In this document: piece after piece, positions 31,558 through 43,794 of the stretch | Position numbering within the stretch: the first letter of the stretch is position 1 | Layout of the letters: each line of letters starts with the position of its first letter | Assembly: GCA_021234155.1 (NCBI GenBank) | Contig: JAJEKV010000075.1 | Span: 1,862,001-1,926,000 of the forward strand | DNA: 64,000 nt | Source of the DNA: Isoetes taiwanensis | Lineage: Eukaryota > Streptophyta > Lycopodiopsida > Isoetales > Isoetaceae | Reading direction: 5' to 3' | Translations under genes and position numbers: made by a program | The notes under the pieces: model-generated | The model's database searches: none | The model's input: the letters and a program-made list of their open reading frames with translations, nothing else | Told to the model about the DNA's origin: nothing

Positions 31558-32138
31558 TGTTAGTCACGTGCCTCCCGGTGCAGACTATTCATGCATCGTC
31601 GAACCGTGTCAAGCTCAAGGATCCCTCGGTCCAACCCGCGGGTCGGACATCCAAGGCTCCGCTGAAGACTAAGCGGCGAAGCCCGCATGATCAAAGCCTT
31701 TGGTTGTCAACAAGAGGCTCGCTTCCGGACAAGTGACGGCCCGCCACCGTCAGCGTCGGCGTCGGCGTGATTCTAGGCACTTCAAGAGGCACCGCCAACA
31801 TTCCCTGCAGATCAGGCCTCCTTCCGTGAGTTAAACGAGATCAGTCGGAGTGTCTATATTGGGCCCAAGGCCATTGTACTATATATATGAGTAGAGTTAG
31901 CTCATAAGTTTTAGATGAGTTTTGAGTCTTGTCTCCTTGGTTTTCTCTCTATTGCGAGAGCTCATGTATTTCATCATTGATATCAAAAGGAAGCTTATCT
32001 TCTTTCTCTCATTTGTCTGTTTTTCTTCTTTTTCTTCTCTTTTCGAAAATCCCGTGACATAGTCCCCGGACTCTCTGTTAGATCCACGGGTCCTCCAGAG
32101 GCCGTCTTCCGGGAGTTCCCGAACCCGGACCCCAAACA
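31558..32138 (+). repeat. 5' LTR
   Basis: Begins TGTTAGTC and ends CCCCAAACA. The core GGGCCCAAGGCCATTGTACT is shared with the 3' LTR and, in part, with the LTR at 53143-53481, so the two elements are relatives. Confidence 0.85.
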
Positions 32139-32158
32139 CCGCCGCCGCGGGTCTGATT
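32139..32158 (+). other. Primer binding site, degraded tRNA-Asp type
   Basis: CCGCCGCCGCGGG directly after the LTR resembles the tRNA-Asp site TGGCGCCGTTGCCGGGG with losses. Confidence 0.4.
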
Positions 32159-32270
32159 TTTCTCCTACTTTCTTACGTGCGCCATATGCGTCCCGTAATT
32201 TCACGCCCGGAAGAACTCCTTTCTCAGGCGGCATCTAAGCGGGGCGCCATCGGCGTCGACTATTCGCGAC

Positions 32271-33640
32271 ATGTATGGATCTGCTTATGACATAGGGGGA
32301 GGCCATCTTCGGTCTAGGGCTCGATCCCGCGCCACCCACCCCTCGTGTCGGTCTCGTCCCAGTTCCCCCCAAGCGTGCAAACATTGCTCACAACCTCGGT
32401 CCCCTCATCACTATCGGGAGCCTTATCCGGCTCAACCTTCTCCACCAGACTTTCACACCCCCAACATGCCTACATCCATCATTCTTGTGCCATACGCCTC
32501 TTCCTTCACAACCATCATCTCCCCGGGTGGGCACGGCTATCCACATGTCGCCTTTGCGCCTACCTGTGAATATCCTTTCCCTACGTTTCCCCAATCGCTC
32601 TTCCTGCTTACAACCCATGGATCTCAAAACCAACGCCCGGCTTACTTTCGGTTTCAACCGCAAGCCACCCCTTCATCGTGGGTCCGCAGTACAATGCCAC
32701 ATCCACCTCAACCTCAATATCCTCACTATATCGCTTCTGCCCAGCCCAAAGACTTTTACATCTACCTTCCCGGACTTCTGGCCGACTTATCCCACCTTTG
32801 GCAACACGAAGGCAAACCGTTAGACCAAAGTGCTCGGGCCCACATGGAAGAATTTGAGGCTCTAGCTGTCCTAAATGGTCACAGCGAACCTCAACTGAAA
32901 TTCCACATCTTTTTTCCACCACACTGCGTGGCTCTCCTCATCAATGGCTCATGTCCAACAAAAGCCATTGGAAACAAGATCGGTCCGAAATCGCGCTTGC
33001 TTTCTCTCTCATTACTGGGACCACGGATGATGATCAACTTCATCTCAAGCAACTCAATGAACTTCAACAAGAGCCCACAGAGTCTCGCCTGGGATTTTTC
33101 GCGGATCGACTTCACATTCCCGCTAAGTAAGCTCAAGGAGTACCCTACGACTGCAGCCGATTTTGGTCTGGTTTCTCCAAGGACTTCCTCTCCTTTATTC
33201 GACTCATGACTGAATACCAAGGCCCAAAAACTTTGAGCAAAGCTCTCGACCTTGTCAATCACTCCGCCAATGTTTCCTCCCGAGGCGTGGCTCTTCAAGA
33301 GCTCCCCTTCATTCCACGCCAGTCATGGTTCCCACAAACGTACATTCAGCCCAACAACACGCTAATCCACAGTAGCGATCAAATGCGTGCCATATTTGCA
33401 AATACCAAGGCCATTTGGCCAATGAGTGCAACTCCACCAATGGCCCGCCTCATTGCAAGCGATGCAACATGTGCAATCATGCCACGGGAAGAGTGCACTC
33501 AGCACTCATCCCACACCGCTCCGCAACAAAATGGTTTATCAAGTGCAAACCACACCTCAGCCACAATCGCGACTATCGGCCAGCCACCTCTTTCAAAAAG
33601 CCCACACCAACTCTATCAATGAATGGACCAACCACGGGGA
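32271..33640 (+). pseudogene. gag, frameshifted
   Basis: Plus-strand frames encode a Pro-rich N-terminus, then KPLDQSARAHMEEFEALAVL (32815-32875) with a counterpart in the minus-strand relative at about 52400. A zinc knuckle CHICKYQGHLANEC lies near 33389-33430, in a frame different from its neighbours, followed by a degenerate second knuckle. At least two frame changes are required. Confidence 0.7.
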
Positions 33641-34511
33641 TCCAAACCAACGCCCTCCTTTTGATCCTTCTAAAGCTCCGATGTTATCACCGCCAAGAAT
33701 GGGGTCATACCACCACGCGCTGTCCTCAACTTCCACAAGTTCAGTCCAGCTTCCTTCCCGCACAAATCAGACCACATCGGTCCGCCTCCACTTGCCACCA
33801 ACTCGCTTGCTAATGGCAAACAAGGCCCACGACCAGTTCTTAGAAGCCCCAAGAGCCTCGGCAATCACGCTATCAACCAGCTCCAAAGAAAATCAACCTC
33901 ACCTGGATCAACAAGCCCAAGAGGAAATTTTTAGGGCACTTAATCCTCCCCAGCATACGTCAAATTGGGTTGGTCTAGTTTCACGCCAGACAAGGCATCA
34001 CGCCCTTGACTATTATTCGTAGGACACGCGAACTCGCCTTTGCGGTTGACACCATTCCTCATGAGGACGAAAAAAAGGTTCACTTTGCACTCCGACTTGG
34101 AAAAGCTCATGCCAAATGTCATGCCCAAAGTTCGCCAAAGCATTTTGAATCTCAAGCAAAAGGCTGTGAAGGCCGCACATTGGCCAATGTTCATGCCACC
34201 ACTAGAGCTCAACAAAGACAAGATACACCTTCAACATCTCAACCTCCACGCCTCGGGACATATCCCAATATTGCAGCCGAGGTTGACTTACTCAAAGAAG
34301 TTGCCGCTTCCCCGCCACGCACTCCCCGCACAAAGGAACCAAAGCAGATCCTTTTTCTCATGTACCTCTAATCTCAAGAGGAGCTTGCCAAGATCAAAAT
34401 TCCTTTAAGCTTGGCAACCATTTTAAAACTCGTCTCCGCTCTCAGGACCGGTTACCACTCCCAACCGCTCTAGTTGGGGCTGTATACCTCTACCCCACGG
34501 TCCATGCCACG

Positions 34512-34740
34512 GTGGGAAATCAGCAAGTCAACCATGTTCAAATCGATGGAGGTAGTGCGGTCAATCTCATCACGGATAAACTCCAAAAACAAATGGGCAT
34601 CACACAACTCTTTCGTGCCCCATATGACATCAAATTGGCTAATGGCCATATCCGCACGAGACCTCAAGGCGTCACACCTATTCTTCACATCAACATAGGT
34701 GATCTCCGCTTCCCATGGAATTTGGAGTGTGGAAAGGCTG
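34512..34740 (+). pseudogene. Retropepsin region
   Basis: VNHVQIDGGSAVNLITDKL carries the D-G-G active-site triad, followed by YDIKLANGHI and INIGDLRF, the usual aspartic-protease blocks. The catalytic Asp is intact although the flanking pol is broken. Confidence 0.7.
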
Positions 34741-35369
34741 GCGAAGATCCAGTGACTATGAAATGCTTTGGGCGCACCTTTTCTCCGCCAGGCAAAGAGT
34801 ATCCATTACTGGGCCACGGACCAGTTAGTCATCACTGATGGTCATCTCAATGCCACCATGGACTTGCAAACTGGCAGGATCATTTCTGTTGACAATGCGG
34901 AACCCTCTCTCTCGATATCGCGATTACGAAGAAGCTCGGGAATATTTATCAAGTTCAGCTCCACCAGCGTCGCCTCTGTCATCCCACCCCAATATGCCGG
35001 ATCCTTGGGGAGAAATGACTCTTGATCAGGACCAGGCTGTGGCTGCCTTGCTTGACCCCTACCTGGCTCCTTGCAATCGAATCCAACGCGTTGATCACTT
35101 TTCAGATACTGACACTCCTGCCACTCCTGTTGATGTACACGCCGTCATGAAGCAACCACCGCTAGATGAAACCGAAAGCAACCTCTCTTTTTTCACCACG
35201 CAGTGTTAACGATCCGGTTATGCTCCAACCTCCCCACACATTGTCCAAGATATCAAGTCATACCCCATATTCAGACTCGGCGTGGAGATTGTGGGCGTTG
35301 GCAACAATCAACTTTGTCGCGTTCTGCTGCAAACCTTCCCGCTCCTTATCGTAATAGCAGGCCGTCCGC

Positions 35370-36150
35370 CATGCTTCAAAAATTCAAACACATTTTCGCC
35401 TGGAGTTACAAAGATCTTCTGGGAATCAACAAAAGCTTGGGGAACTTACCATTCCTACCAAATCCGATGCACGCACCGGTGTAGTAGCAACGATCAAGGC
35501 TCAACCCTAATTACGTGATCGCGTCAAGGCGTAAATTGACAAACTCCTTGCTGCGGGTTTGATCTATGAGGTCAAACATTCGAATGGGTGAGCCCCATCG
35601 TCATTGCCCTTAAGCACAATGGTAAGATCCGGCGTGCAGGTGGACTATCTGAAACTCAATGAGCCCGCGGGCGTGATCATTTTCCCTTCCCTTCACGGAC
35701 CAAGTTCGAAGAAGTGGTTTGGACATGAGATGTACTCCTTTATGGATGGTTTTTTCGGCTACAATCGTATCTCCATCAAAGAATCTGATCAACTCAAGAC
35801 CACTTTCACCACCCCGTAAGTACTTTTTTGCCTACAAGGTGGTTCCTTTTGGATTATCCAACTCTCCTTCAACATTTCAACGCATCATGCTCTCCGTTTT
35901 TCATGATTTCATGAAGGAAAATCCCTTCTTGCAAATTTTCAAGATGACTTCTCTCGCCTACGCCCATGGCTGACCATTTGGATAAATTGGAACTCGTCTT
36001 CCGTAAATGTGATGAGTCCCAGATTAGTCTCAATCCCGAGAAATGCACCTTTTTTGCGTCACTTCGTGTTCTGTTAGGCCATGTTGTCCGAAAGCGTGAA
36101 TCACCACCGATCCCGCCAAAATCGGGTTGTGTGCTCAAGGCTCAAGCACC
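35370..36150 (+). pseudogene. Reverse transcriptase, frameshifted
   Basis: The blocks appear in different frames: pre-RT FAWSYKDLLGI (about 35398), FMDGFFGYNRISIKESDQLK (35741-35800), VVPFGLSNSPSTFQRIML (35842-35895), and thumb CDESQISLNPEKCTFF. The polymerase box region reads FLQIFKMTS in one frame; a one-base shift restores an F-K-D-D-F-S context. Not functional. Confidence 0.75.
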
Positions 36151-36339
36151 ACCAATATCAAGGAAACACGCTCTTTCCGGGAAAGGTCAATTATTACTCC
36201 ACCTTCATACACGGATGGCAGCCATTGCGGATCCCATTCATAAACTCACGGGTGATTTAATCCACGGGCTTGGAATTCCCGGTAAGTTGCTTTCCAACAA
36301 ATTGAAGCTTTTGCTTACTCGTGCACGGTTCTTGTTCCT

Positions 36340-36710
36340 CCTCAATGGGACAAGCCCTTTCACGCGTTCATGTCGATGTCTGGCGTTTGCCATTGAGCTG
36401 TTCTTTCTCAAGAATATGATCGCACAGCGACAAACCAAATCGCTACGCCGGTAGAAAACTCAATTCTGCTTGGCGCCAACTATTACCCACGGGCGTGAAG
36501 CTTTGGGTCTCATTTTACGTGTCCAACGCTTAGTCATTACTTTTGGGCAGTCAAATCAAGTTCTTTGTGGACCACCAAGCACTTCTCTATTTGATCAACA
36601 AATCCACGCCCACGGGCCGCATTGCTCGTTGGGTCCTTCTTCTCAAGAATTTGCTCCTTTTTGAAATCGTTCATAAAGGGGGCAAATCTCATATTGTTCG
36701 GATTATCTTT
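36340..36710 (+). pseudogene. RNase H, frameshifted
   Basis: QIKFFVDHQALLYLINKS and GRIARWVLLL are the C-terminal blocks of the gypsy RNase H; the upstream part lies in other frames. Confidence 0.7.
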
Positions 36711-36959
36711 CCGCATCCACCACGGATGATCCCGCAACGGGGGTCTCGGGGCGCTTCCCGATGCTCAACTCTTTTTAGTCACGGCAACACCACATTGGTT
36801 TCATGATTTTCAGCATTACCTCCTCACGGGTGCTCTTCCACCGAAAGATGAGGCGCTCTCTCACCAAGTTTACGACAATCCCGCCGCCATCAATTTCTCA
36901 GGAGGTCCGTGACTACACCATGGTTGCCGGACATCTCTACAAAAGGGTAAGGACACCAT

Positions 36960-38086
36960 CCTTCACGCCTGCGTGTTCTACCTCATGAAGTTCCGCACAT
37001 TGTTCGAGAAGCTCATCAAGGGCTCGGTGGTGGTCATTTTCATGGTGACACCACGGCGGCATCAAAAATCCTTCTCGCTGGGTATTATTGGCCCACTCTT
37101 CAAAGATGCTCACGCCACGCGCCGACGCGTGTGACGCTTACCGGTGGACGCCCCACGGCCCGTGGCGCTCTTCCCTTGGCGGCCGGCCGCCACGCCACTT
37201 CCTTCAAAGAAATGGGGAATGGACTTTGTGGGACCTATAGATCCTCCCCCCGCGAGGCACACTTTCGTGCCCGATACATTCCAGTTCTCACCGACCACGC
37301 CACCAAATGGGCGGAAGCTTGTGCACTTCCGCACAACACCGCCGCAGCCAAGCACAGGCTAGAGTCCTCTATCAACAAATCATCACGCGATTCGGTACCG
37401 CCCCCGGGAGCTGGTCGGTGGCCGTGGTGTTCATTTCATCAATCATACTATCAAAGAGCCGACGGATTATCTCCCCGATACATCATCACAAGAGCACACC
37501 TTACTATCCTCAAGGCAATGGGTTGGCGCGAGCACCAACAAAACTCTGGTCACCATTCTCAAGAAAATTTGTGACGCTTCCCCCATATGCATTGGCGCAC
37601 AAAACTTCCCTCTTTTTCTTTGGGCCTACAATACTTGTTTCAAGATTGCTCACGGGTCACACTCCTTTTAAATTGGTCTATGGTCGAAGCTCTCATGCCG
37701 CTTTTGAATATATCCTTCCAACACTCGGGTTTTCAAGCACGCTTCTCATAATCCACCAACCGCTCTCAAAGAACGGGTCTATCAATTAGAACGGTTGGAT
37801 GAACTTGAAGGATGCTTATATTAGTGTTCTTCATGGACAACAGTTGCAAAAATCTTTACATGACAAACGTTTGAAGACAAAAACATTCAAAGAAGGAGAT
37901 TTGGTTCTTCTTTATGATTCCGTGTACAAAAATTTTTCCGGTAAACTCAAGTTTCGTTGGCTTGGCCCTTATCAAATTGTTCAGTGGTTAGACCAAGCGT
38001 TTTCCAATTAGCCGAGTTAGATGGTACTCCATTACCTACATTGGTTAATGGTTTTCGCCTCAAAGCATTTCATCACCACGTAAAGT
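36960..38086 (+). pseudogene. Integrase, frameshifted
   Basis: The zinc-binding region lies near 36960-37120 (LFKDAHAT). The catalytic core starts KKWGMDFVGPIDPPPARHTF (37208), continues TDHATKWAEACALP, and the C-terminal domain includes KTFKEGDLVLLYDSVYKNF (37885-37940) and, in another frame, LDGTPLPTLVNGF. Several frame changes are present. Confidence 0.75.
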
Positions 38087-38159
38087 GAACATCAACACAC
38101 GAGACAGTTCAAGAAGCAAACACCACGAAAAGTGACTAGAAAGGCGGTAGATTATATTA

Positions 38160-39055
38160 TAGTGGAGATTTTTTTACAAAATGTGGGCGCAGCCCAGCTA
38201 TTTCCGCTATGGGCACTGCCCTATATACAAAAACGGGCTCAGAGCCCTATCTACTAAGTCCTAAGAGGAAAAACCCTCTACTCCGGGTTCGGGCGGAGGT
38301 GTGATGCGAGGAGATGGTAGAGGTTACGCTCCGGATCCCAAGGGTGCGAACCACCTCCATCCCGTTGGTCTTTGGGTCGGATGTTCAGCCATCCCTAAGA
38401 CACCACCGCCCATGCGAATGCCACGGTTGTGGCGCCGAGAGATCCAACAATTCATCTTACAAGTGATCCACTCGGCGGTTAGTGGGCATTGTGCAATCTT
38501 CGTTCAAGCCAGCAGCAGCCATACTGAGCGCCATCGGATGCCTTCGTTTCTCTCGGTTCGTCTTATATAGCCAACTGAGGAACTCCTTGTCGACGTGGAC
38601 CAATCACACAAATCGCCAACGTGTTTGCAATGCAAGGTCAAGTTTCTAAAATGAGGATCTGTTCTTCCGCCGCATATCTAGCCATGGTACCTTTCCCACA
38701 TTCCTTTTAATGATATCCCACTTCGAAAGTTGCCAAAGATTGAATGCCATTCCTTCTTTCCACGCCGTCGAACATTAATGGATGTCCTTTGCCATCTGTC
38801 ACATCCGATCTTTCTTTCACGCCTCATCCTCACCGTTCATTGCTTCTCCCTTACGTTTTTGGGGACTTAGCCAAATTTTGCCTCTCTCAATCCCCTTCTT
38901 AGCATCTTTTGACACTGGCATCATCAACGGTTCCGTTTTAAGCACTCTTCATACCTCTTAAGCCTCGGTTATTAGCCCTAAAACAAACCTTTTAGTTCCT
39001 CTGCGCCGTCCTCCGTTGCTCGACTTTCGTCTTCCGCCTCTGGCATCTCTCGCTT
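38160..39055 (+). other. Non-coding stretch after pol
   Basis: Between integrase and the extra ORF. It may be an intron or untranslated region of a spliced post-pol transcript, but no splice pair was established. Confidence 0.35.
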
Positions 39056-39064
39056 CCACATCAT

Positions 39065-41600
39065 TCCCATGGCTGCCCCAAGATTTTCTACACTTCAAGC
39101 TACCGCTCCCAAGGATCCGGCCCTTTTTGCATCTGTGTATCCTTCTTGACGCCCACTTTCCGTGAAGCCCTTGTTGGCCCCAATAAAGAAGTCATTTGAA
39201 CGACACCAGCTTCTGAATTCTCTCAAATGGAACTTCCGCTCCAAATCCCGACCCGATTCTGGCAGTTCATCGCCAATATTGTCAACAGCGACCATAAGGT
39301 TACACCACTTGTGGTCGATGGCACCACTATTTCATTGACTCAACATTTGATTTCGAGGTATTTCATATTCCCTTGCACACTCCTTGTGTATCATGGTCCG
39401 CTATACGTGATATTGATGTCCGCGAGTTTGGTGCACCGCTTATCATGCCAATGTCCATCGTCGACCAATATCGACAAGCCTCCACGAGACCTTTGTTAAA
39501 TTTACGGGCGAAAATTCCTTGGGTATTCTATCAAGAACACCCATATCAATAAACCTTTCTATAACCTTGGTCCTCACTTGCTACACACTCCAAACACCAC
39601 ATAGATTGGCCCCAAATGATGTTCTATCGTCTTCTCCAAGAAATGGACCGCCGGGGTACCACTTCCATTTTCCGAAGTTTCGTGGGAGGGCACTTTCAAG
39701 CCCTCATCCGTCATTACTTCCCTCCCACACCAACAAATTCTCATAATTCCACTCTGCGCTCCTTTCCAATCAATCACCAAGTTGGCACATCCGCCCATCT
39801 TCCCTGGGTCATGACCACGTCACCACACTCATGTCACTTTGTCTCTTCCTCCGCTACACCATCCACTTCACACCATTTTTCCCAGACCTCCCCAAACCAG
39901 GCAACGGCCGGTTCCACCACCACAACACCCTGCGTCGGTTGTTGTATCCATTATCGGCCGGGATGCTCAAGGCTGCTTTGCTCTTAAGTTACAAAAACTC
40001 CCAAGACGCTCTTATGAGCCGGGTTCAACCGAACTCGAGGCCTCGATGCGGTACACCAAGACCTTCAAGCTGCAATCGCCCAAGTTGCAACTTTGGAGGC
40101 AAACTTCAAGACAAGCATGAAGCTCTCTTACAGGCTCATGCGGATCTCAAAAAATACACAAGCTCAAGTCAGCCAACTCGCGATCAGGCTGGCTCGGCTC
40201 GAAAGAAATTCAGACTTTATTGGAGCACAACAAGTCCAAAGCCGCTCTCACGAGTACCAAGGGCGACGATATTGCTAAACTCAATGCCTTGTACTTTCGG
40301 GCGTGTGAAAATTTCAGCACTCAAGTTCAGAATCTTTTCGGCCCGGGCGCTCAAGTTAGCCTCCTTGACCCGGCTCGGCTTTCTACAGACCTCTCACTCA
40401 CCTCTCTTCAAGATCAGCTTCGAGGTGCGAAACGAGAAAATACTAGATGACGCGGAGATTGCCGTGCCGTCTCAATACACCGGGAAATCTTCCTCCTGTG
40501 TCAATCCTTCTCCGAACGGGTCCGTGACCACCACGCCGCTACTCGAAAGGACAATCGGATCCGTGATCTTGAACAACAACCGCGGCAAGCTATTCGATCT
40601 GGCGATGAGGCTCAAGCAAAACTTGACGCGAGGCAATTCTTCCGCGGAGAATGCCGGTTGACTTCCCGGCTCCCTCCCGCTATCATGATTATGTGGTTGC
40701 TCGACGCCACCTCTTCCTTTCAAAGTGGCACGCCGCTGATGGCCCCGTGGATATCCCAATCGGCGGTGCTGATTTTTCTGTTTGGCGGCCGTAACTCTCC
40801 ATTGAAGACAAAGGGTTGTCTTTGTGCCCTTGTTGTCTTTGATCTCATACATCGTGCCGATCCGGACTTTCTCACCTTGAGTGGTTCAGCCCATGGCTTA
40901 CATCTTTCATGATTTCTACGGGTGATACCGGAAAACTTTGGAAATGGGCCCACGCCGACTTTTTCGTGGTGACCCCAGCGTGCAATGGGTGCTTCGGATA
41001 ACAATCCATATCTTGCCGGATCCCTTTCGGACCCAAACTCTTCATCGGGGTACATGCCCCGAGCTTGCCAATCATTTATCTCTCGGCAAGCCGGGCGTTA
41101 CAACAAATTAGGAAGTATCTAGGACATCCCAAAGATCTTCCCTATGCACAAATTTATATGCGCGACACCTTGCCGGGTTACAATCGATTACAAGCTCGTT
41201 GGATAGCAAGGCGGTCCCCGACGGGATGGGATTGCCCTCCGTCAACTCTCGGCTCTCTCCTTCTCTTTGGGATCGTTGGTGTCGGGCACTTGATCCGGAT
41301 CTTGTCGATCAATTCAGGGGAGATCGCTTTCGGCAACCCACGCCCACGGGCATGGTTCCTTCTCCCTATGCTTCCCACGGGCCTCCTCCGCCCCGGTGTT
41401 CTGACTTTCGATTGGCGCCTTCCTTTTTGGACCAAGGTCATGGATGGTCATGCGGTGGGACACCACCTCGGGATCTCGGCCGGATCTCCGGTGGGATCCA
41501 CGCTTTGTTCGCCCGCTCACATTGGGAAGAAGGTGCCACTCTGGACAACACCACCAATTGGATTTACATTGCTAATGGCGTGGTTGGCAAAATAGCCGGA
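39065..41600 (+). pseudogene. Extra ORF downstream of integrase (env position), broken
   Basis: Sense-strand coding blocks extend over about 2.5 kb in several frames. The N-terminus (MAAPRFSTLQATAPKDPALF) leads to RFWQFIANIVNSDHKVTPLV, VDGTTISLTQHLISRYF, and a coiled-coil stretch near 40030-40440 (VATLEANFKT, KLNALYFRACENF). A later block at about 40680 resembles YHDYVVARRHLFLSKW. The minus-strand relative has matching blocks (LRQFVAHLM, LVDGTQF, YLDYVKARRHLFL), which shows that a real protein was once encoded. Its function is unknown. Position suggests the env-like slot of Athila elements, but the coiled-coil design gives no membrane protein signal that I can see. Confidence 0.55.
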
Positions 41601-42027
41601 TGATGCGCTTCATGGTCTCAACACCTTCTTGCGGCATGCCTCCACCTCACCCGATCCTTACGTCCATCTTCAAGCGGGATTTTGCGCCGCCCTCAAATGC
41701 ATTTTGCTAAGCTCCTTAAATCGGCGTCCCATTTTTCTTTACCGCAATCCAAATGCCGGCGTCGGTGCCTTTGGCCTTGAGACTGTCTCCTCATGGAATG
41801 TCGGTACATTTCTTGAGGCGCCCACGCCGCACTTGAAGACATGGTGCGCCTCGTTTTTCTTATTGATGCTGATCCCGCCCTTGGCCAAAAACACACCTCA
41901 AGCTCTTCAATCACGCCAAGATCTCATCAGCCCGTACCATAATGGTGCCGTCCTCACTCCCGTGAGGATCACTTTCCAGGCTGATGGCTTCCCCAACCAA
42001 ACCTCCTTTTCTTCTTCACTCACGAGT

Positions 42028-42042
42028 GTCGTTTGGTGGGGG
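42028..42042 (+). other. Polypurine tract
   Basis: TTTGGTGGGGG immediately before the 3' LTR start TGTTAG. Confidence 0.55.
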
Positions 42043-42626
42043 TGTTAGTCTGTGCCTCACAGTACAGGACTATTCATCACATCTGTCGGACCAGGTCAAG
42101 CTCAAGGATCCTCGGTCAACCCGCGAGTCGGACATCCAAGGCTCCAGAAGAATAAGCAGCAGGCCACTGATCAAAGCCTTTGGTCATCAACAAGGCGCCC
42201 CTTCGGACAAGTGATTGCCCGTCACCGTCCCGTCGGCGTCAGGCGTGATTCTAGGCACTTCAAGAGGCACCGCCAACATTCCTGCAAATCAGGCCTCCTT
42301 CCGAGTTAGCACGAAGATCGATCGAGTGTCTATATATTGGGCCCAAGGCCATTGTACTATATATATGAGTAGAGTTAGCTCATAAGTTTTTAGATGAGTT
42401 TTGAGTCTTGTCTCCTTGATTTTTTCTCTCTTGCGAGAGCTCATGTATTTTCATCATTGATATCAAGGAAGCTTATCTTCTTTCTCTCATTTGTCCTGCT
42501 TTTCTTCTTTTCTTCTCTTTCAAAGAAATCCCGCGGACATAGTCCCCTGGACTCTCCCCTCAGTTAGATCCACGGGTCCTCACAGAGGGTCGTCTTCCAG
42601 AGTTCCTAACCTGCACTCCCCAAACA
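42043..42626 (+). repeat. 3' LTR
   Basis: Starts TGTTAGTC and ends CCCCAAACA, roughly 88-90% identical to the 5' LTR by eye. The divergence implies an old insertion. Confidence 0.85.
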
Positions 42627-43790
42627 TTCACAAGAAAGTTTTGCCTTTTTTGTGGTTTGATGGGGAGTTTCTAAAAAAATTAAATATTATTTTAAAGGAT
42701 ATAAACAATGTGCTCTTGGCCAAAGTTGGTCGAATACACCCTAACACAACTTCAAACATGGTTGAATATAAGGCCATTATTGCAGGACTTCAGGAGGCCA
42801 AACATATTGGCATAACTAACATTGTCATATTTAGTGATTCACAATTGGTTTGCAAGCAATTTTTAGGTGAATATCAAGCCAAGCAGGAGGAGATGATAAC
42901 ACTCAGAGACCAAATCATAGAAGAGATTTCTGGTTTTAAAAGTTGGGAGCTGCAACATGTTGCAAGAGATCTCAACAATGAGGCTGATGCCCTTTGCAAA
43001 AGTGTTCTCCTTGAACACTTGTGCGAAAGGAGCAATTAGAGAAGAGGAATTAAAAGAGGAGGATCTAAGGCAATTACATCCTATCCTAGTGATCAATGCA
43101 AGCAATGAAAAACAGGTAAGAGAGGTAAAAATAGAGAAAAAATGGCCAAGAAAGAATTTTGTATGTTGGAGATCTATTCAAAAAGGAAGACGAAGGTAAG
43201 GTCACTCAAATGTTGGAAGAATGGAAAGATATTTTTGCTTGGGATTACAAAGAACTGCTTGGTGTTGACAAAAAGGTCTGTGAATTTAAAATTAGAATTA
43301 AAGAGAATGAAAAACCTGTGGTGCAGAAATTAAGAAGGATAAATGTTGCACTGCCTGATCTAATAAAAGAAGAGCTTTTTAAAATGAAGGAAGCAGGTGT
43401 CATAGCAGACATAATTAATCCTAATTGGTTGTCATGTAGTGTGCCAGTTGAGAAAAAGAATAAAACAATAAGGATATCCATTGATTAATAGAGAGTTAAA
43501 TAAGTCCACTATTAAGGACTGCTGTCCCTTACCTTTTCTGGAACAGGTCTTACATGATGTTGCAGGGAAAGAAGTCTACTCTTTCTTGGATGGTTTTTCA
43601 GGGTTTAATCAGATCAGCATCAAGGAAGAAGATCAACCCAAAATATCATTTATTACACTTGGGGAACCTTTGCAATGAAAAAGATGCCATTTGATCTGAT
43701 GAATGCCTCGGCAACATTCCAGAGAGCAATGGACACTATATTCAAAGAGATGCCATCATGTTTGTTTAGAGTTTTTCTAGATGACTATGA
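42627..43790 (+). mobile_element. Ty3/gypsy element, right half (RNase H then RT)
   Basis: Continuation of the element split at 31557. First comes a plant RNase H-like domain, 42650-43010: FDGEFLKK, SNMVEYKAIIAGLQEAKHIG, IVIFSDSQLVCKQF and VARDLNNEADALCKSV, with acidic residues at the expected four places. Then follow pre-RT DIFAWDYKELLGVDK (43226) and RT blocks VIADIINPNWLSCSVPVEKK, RELNKSTIKDCCPLPF, SFLDGFSGFNQISIKEEDQ, and finally VFLDDYD at about 43770-43790, where the element breaks off. Small frame changes separate the pieces. RNase H encoded before RT is not the usual gypsy order. Confidence 0.7.
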
Positions 43791-43794
43791 TTGA

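Larger units (their letters stand above)
31558..42626 (+). mobile_element. Athila/Tat-like Ty3/gypsy retrotransposon with both LTRs (11.1 kb)
   Basis: Two similar LTRs (31558-32138 and 42043-42626) bound gag, protease, reverse transcriptase, RNase H and integrase, then about 4 kb with an extra ORF. The LTRs differ by many substitutions and indels and every coding region is frameshifted, so it is old and inactive. The tRNA-Asp-like primer site and FxDDFS-type polymerase context point to the Athila/Tat branch. It lies inside another gypsy element. A target duplication is not clean (TCATT before, TTCAC after). Confidence 0.85.

Noticed and set aside
32345-32922. Additional frames on both strands inside the gag region
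   Set aside because: Antisense or shifted shadows of the frameshifted gag; the gag blocks match the relative on the minus strand instead.
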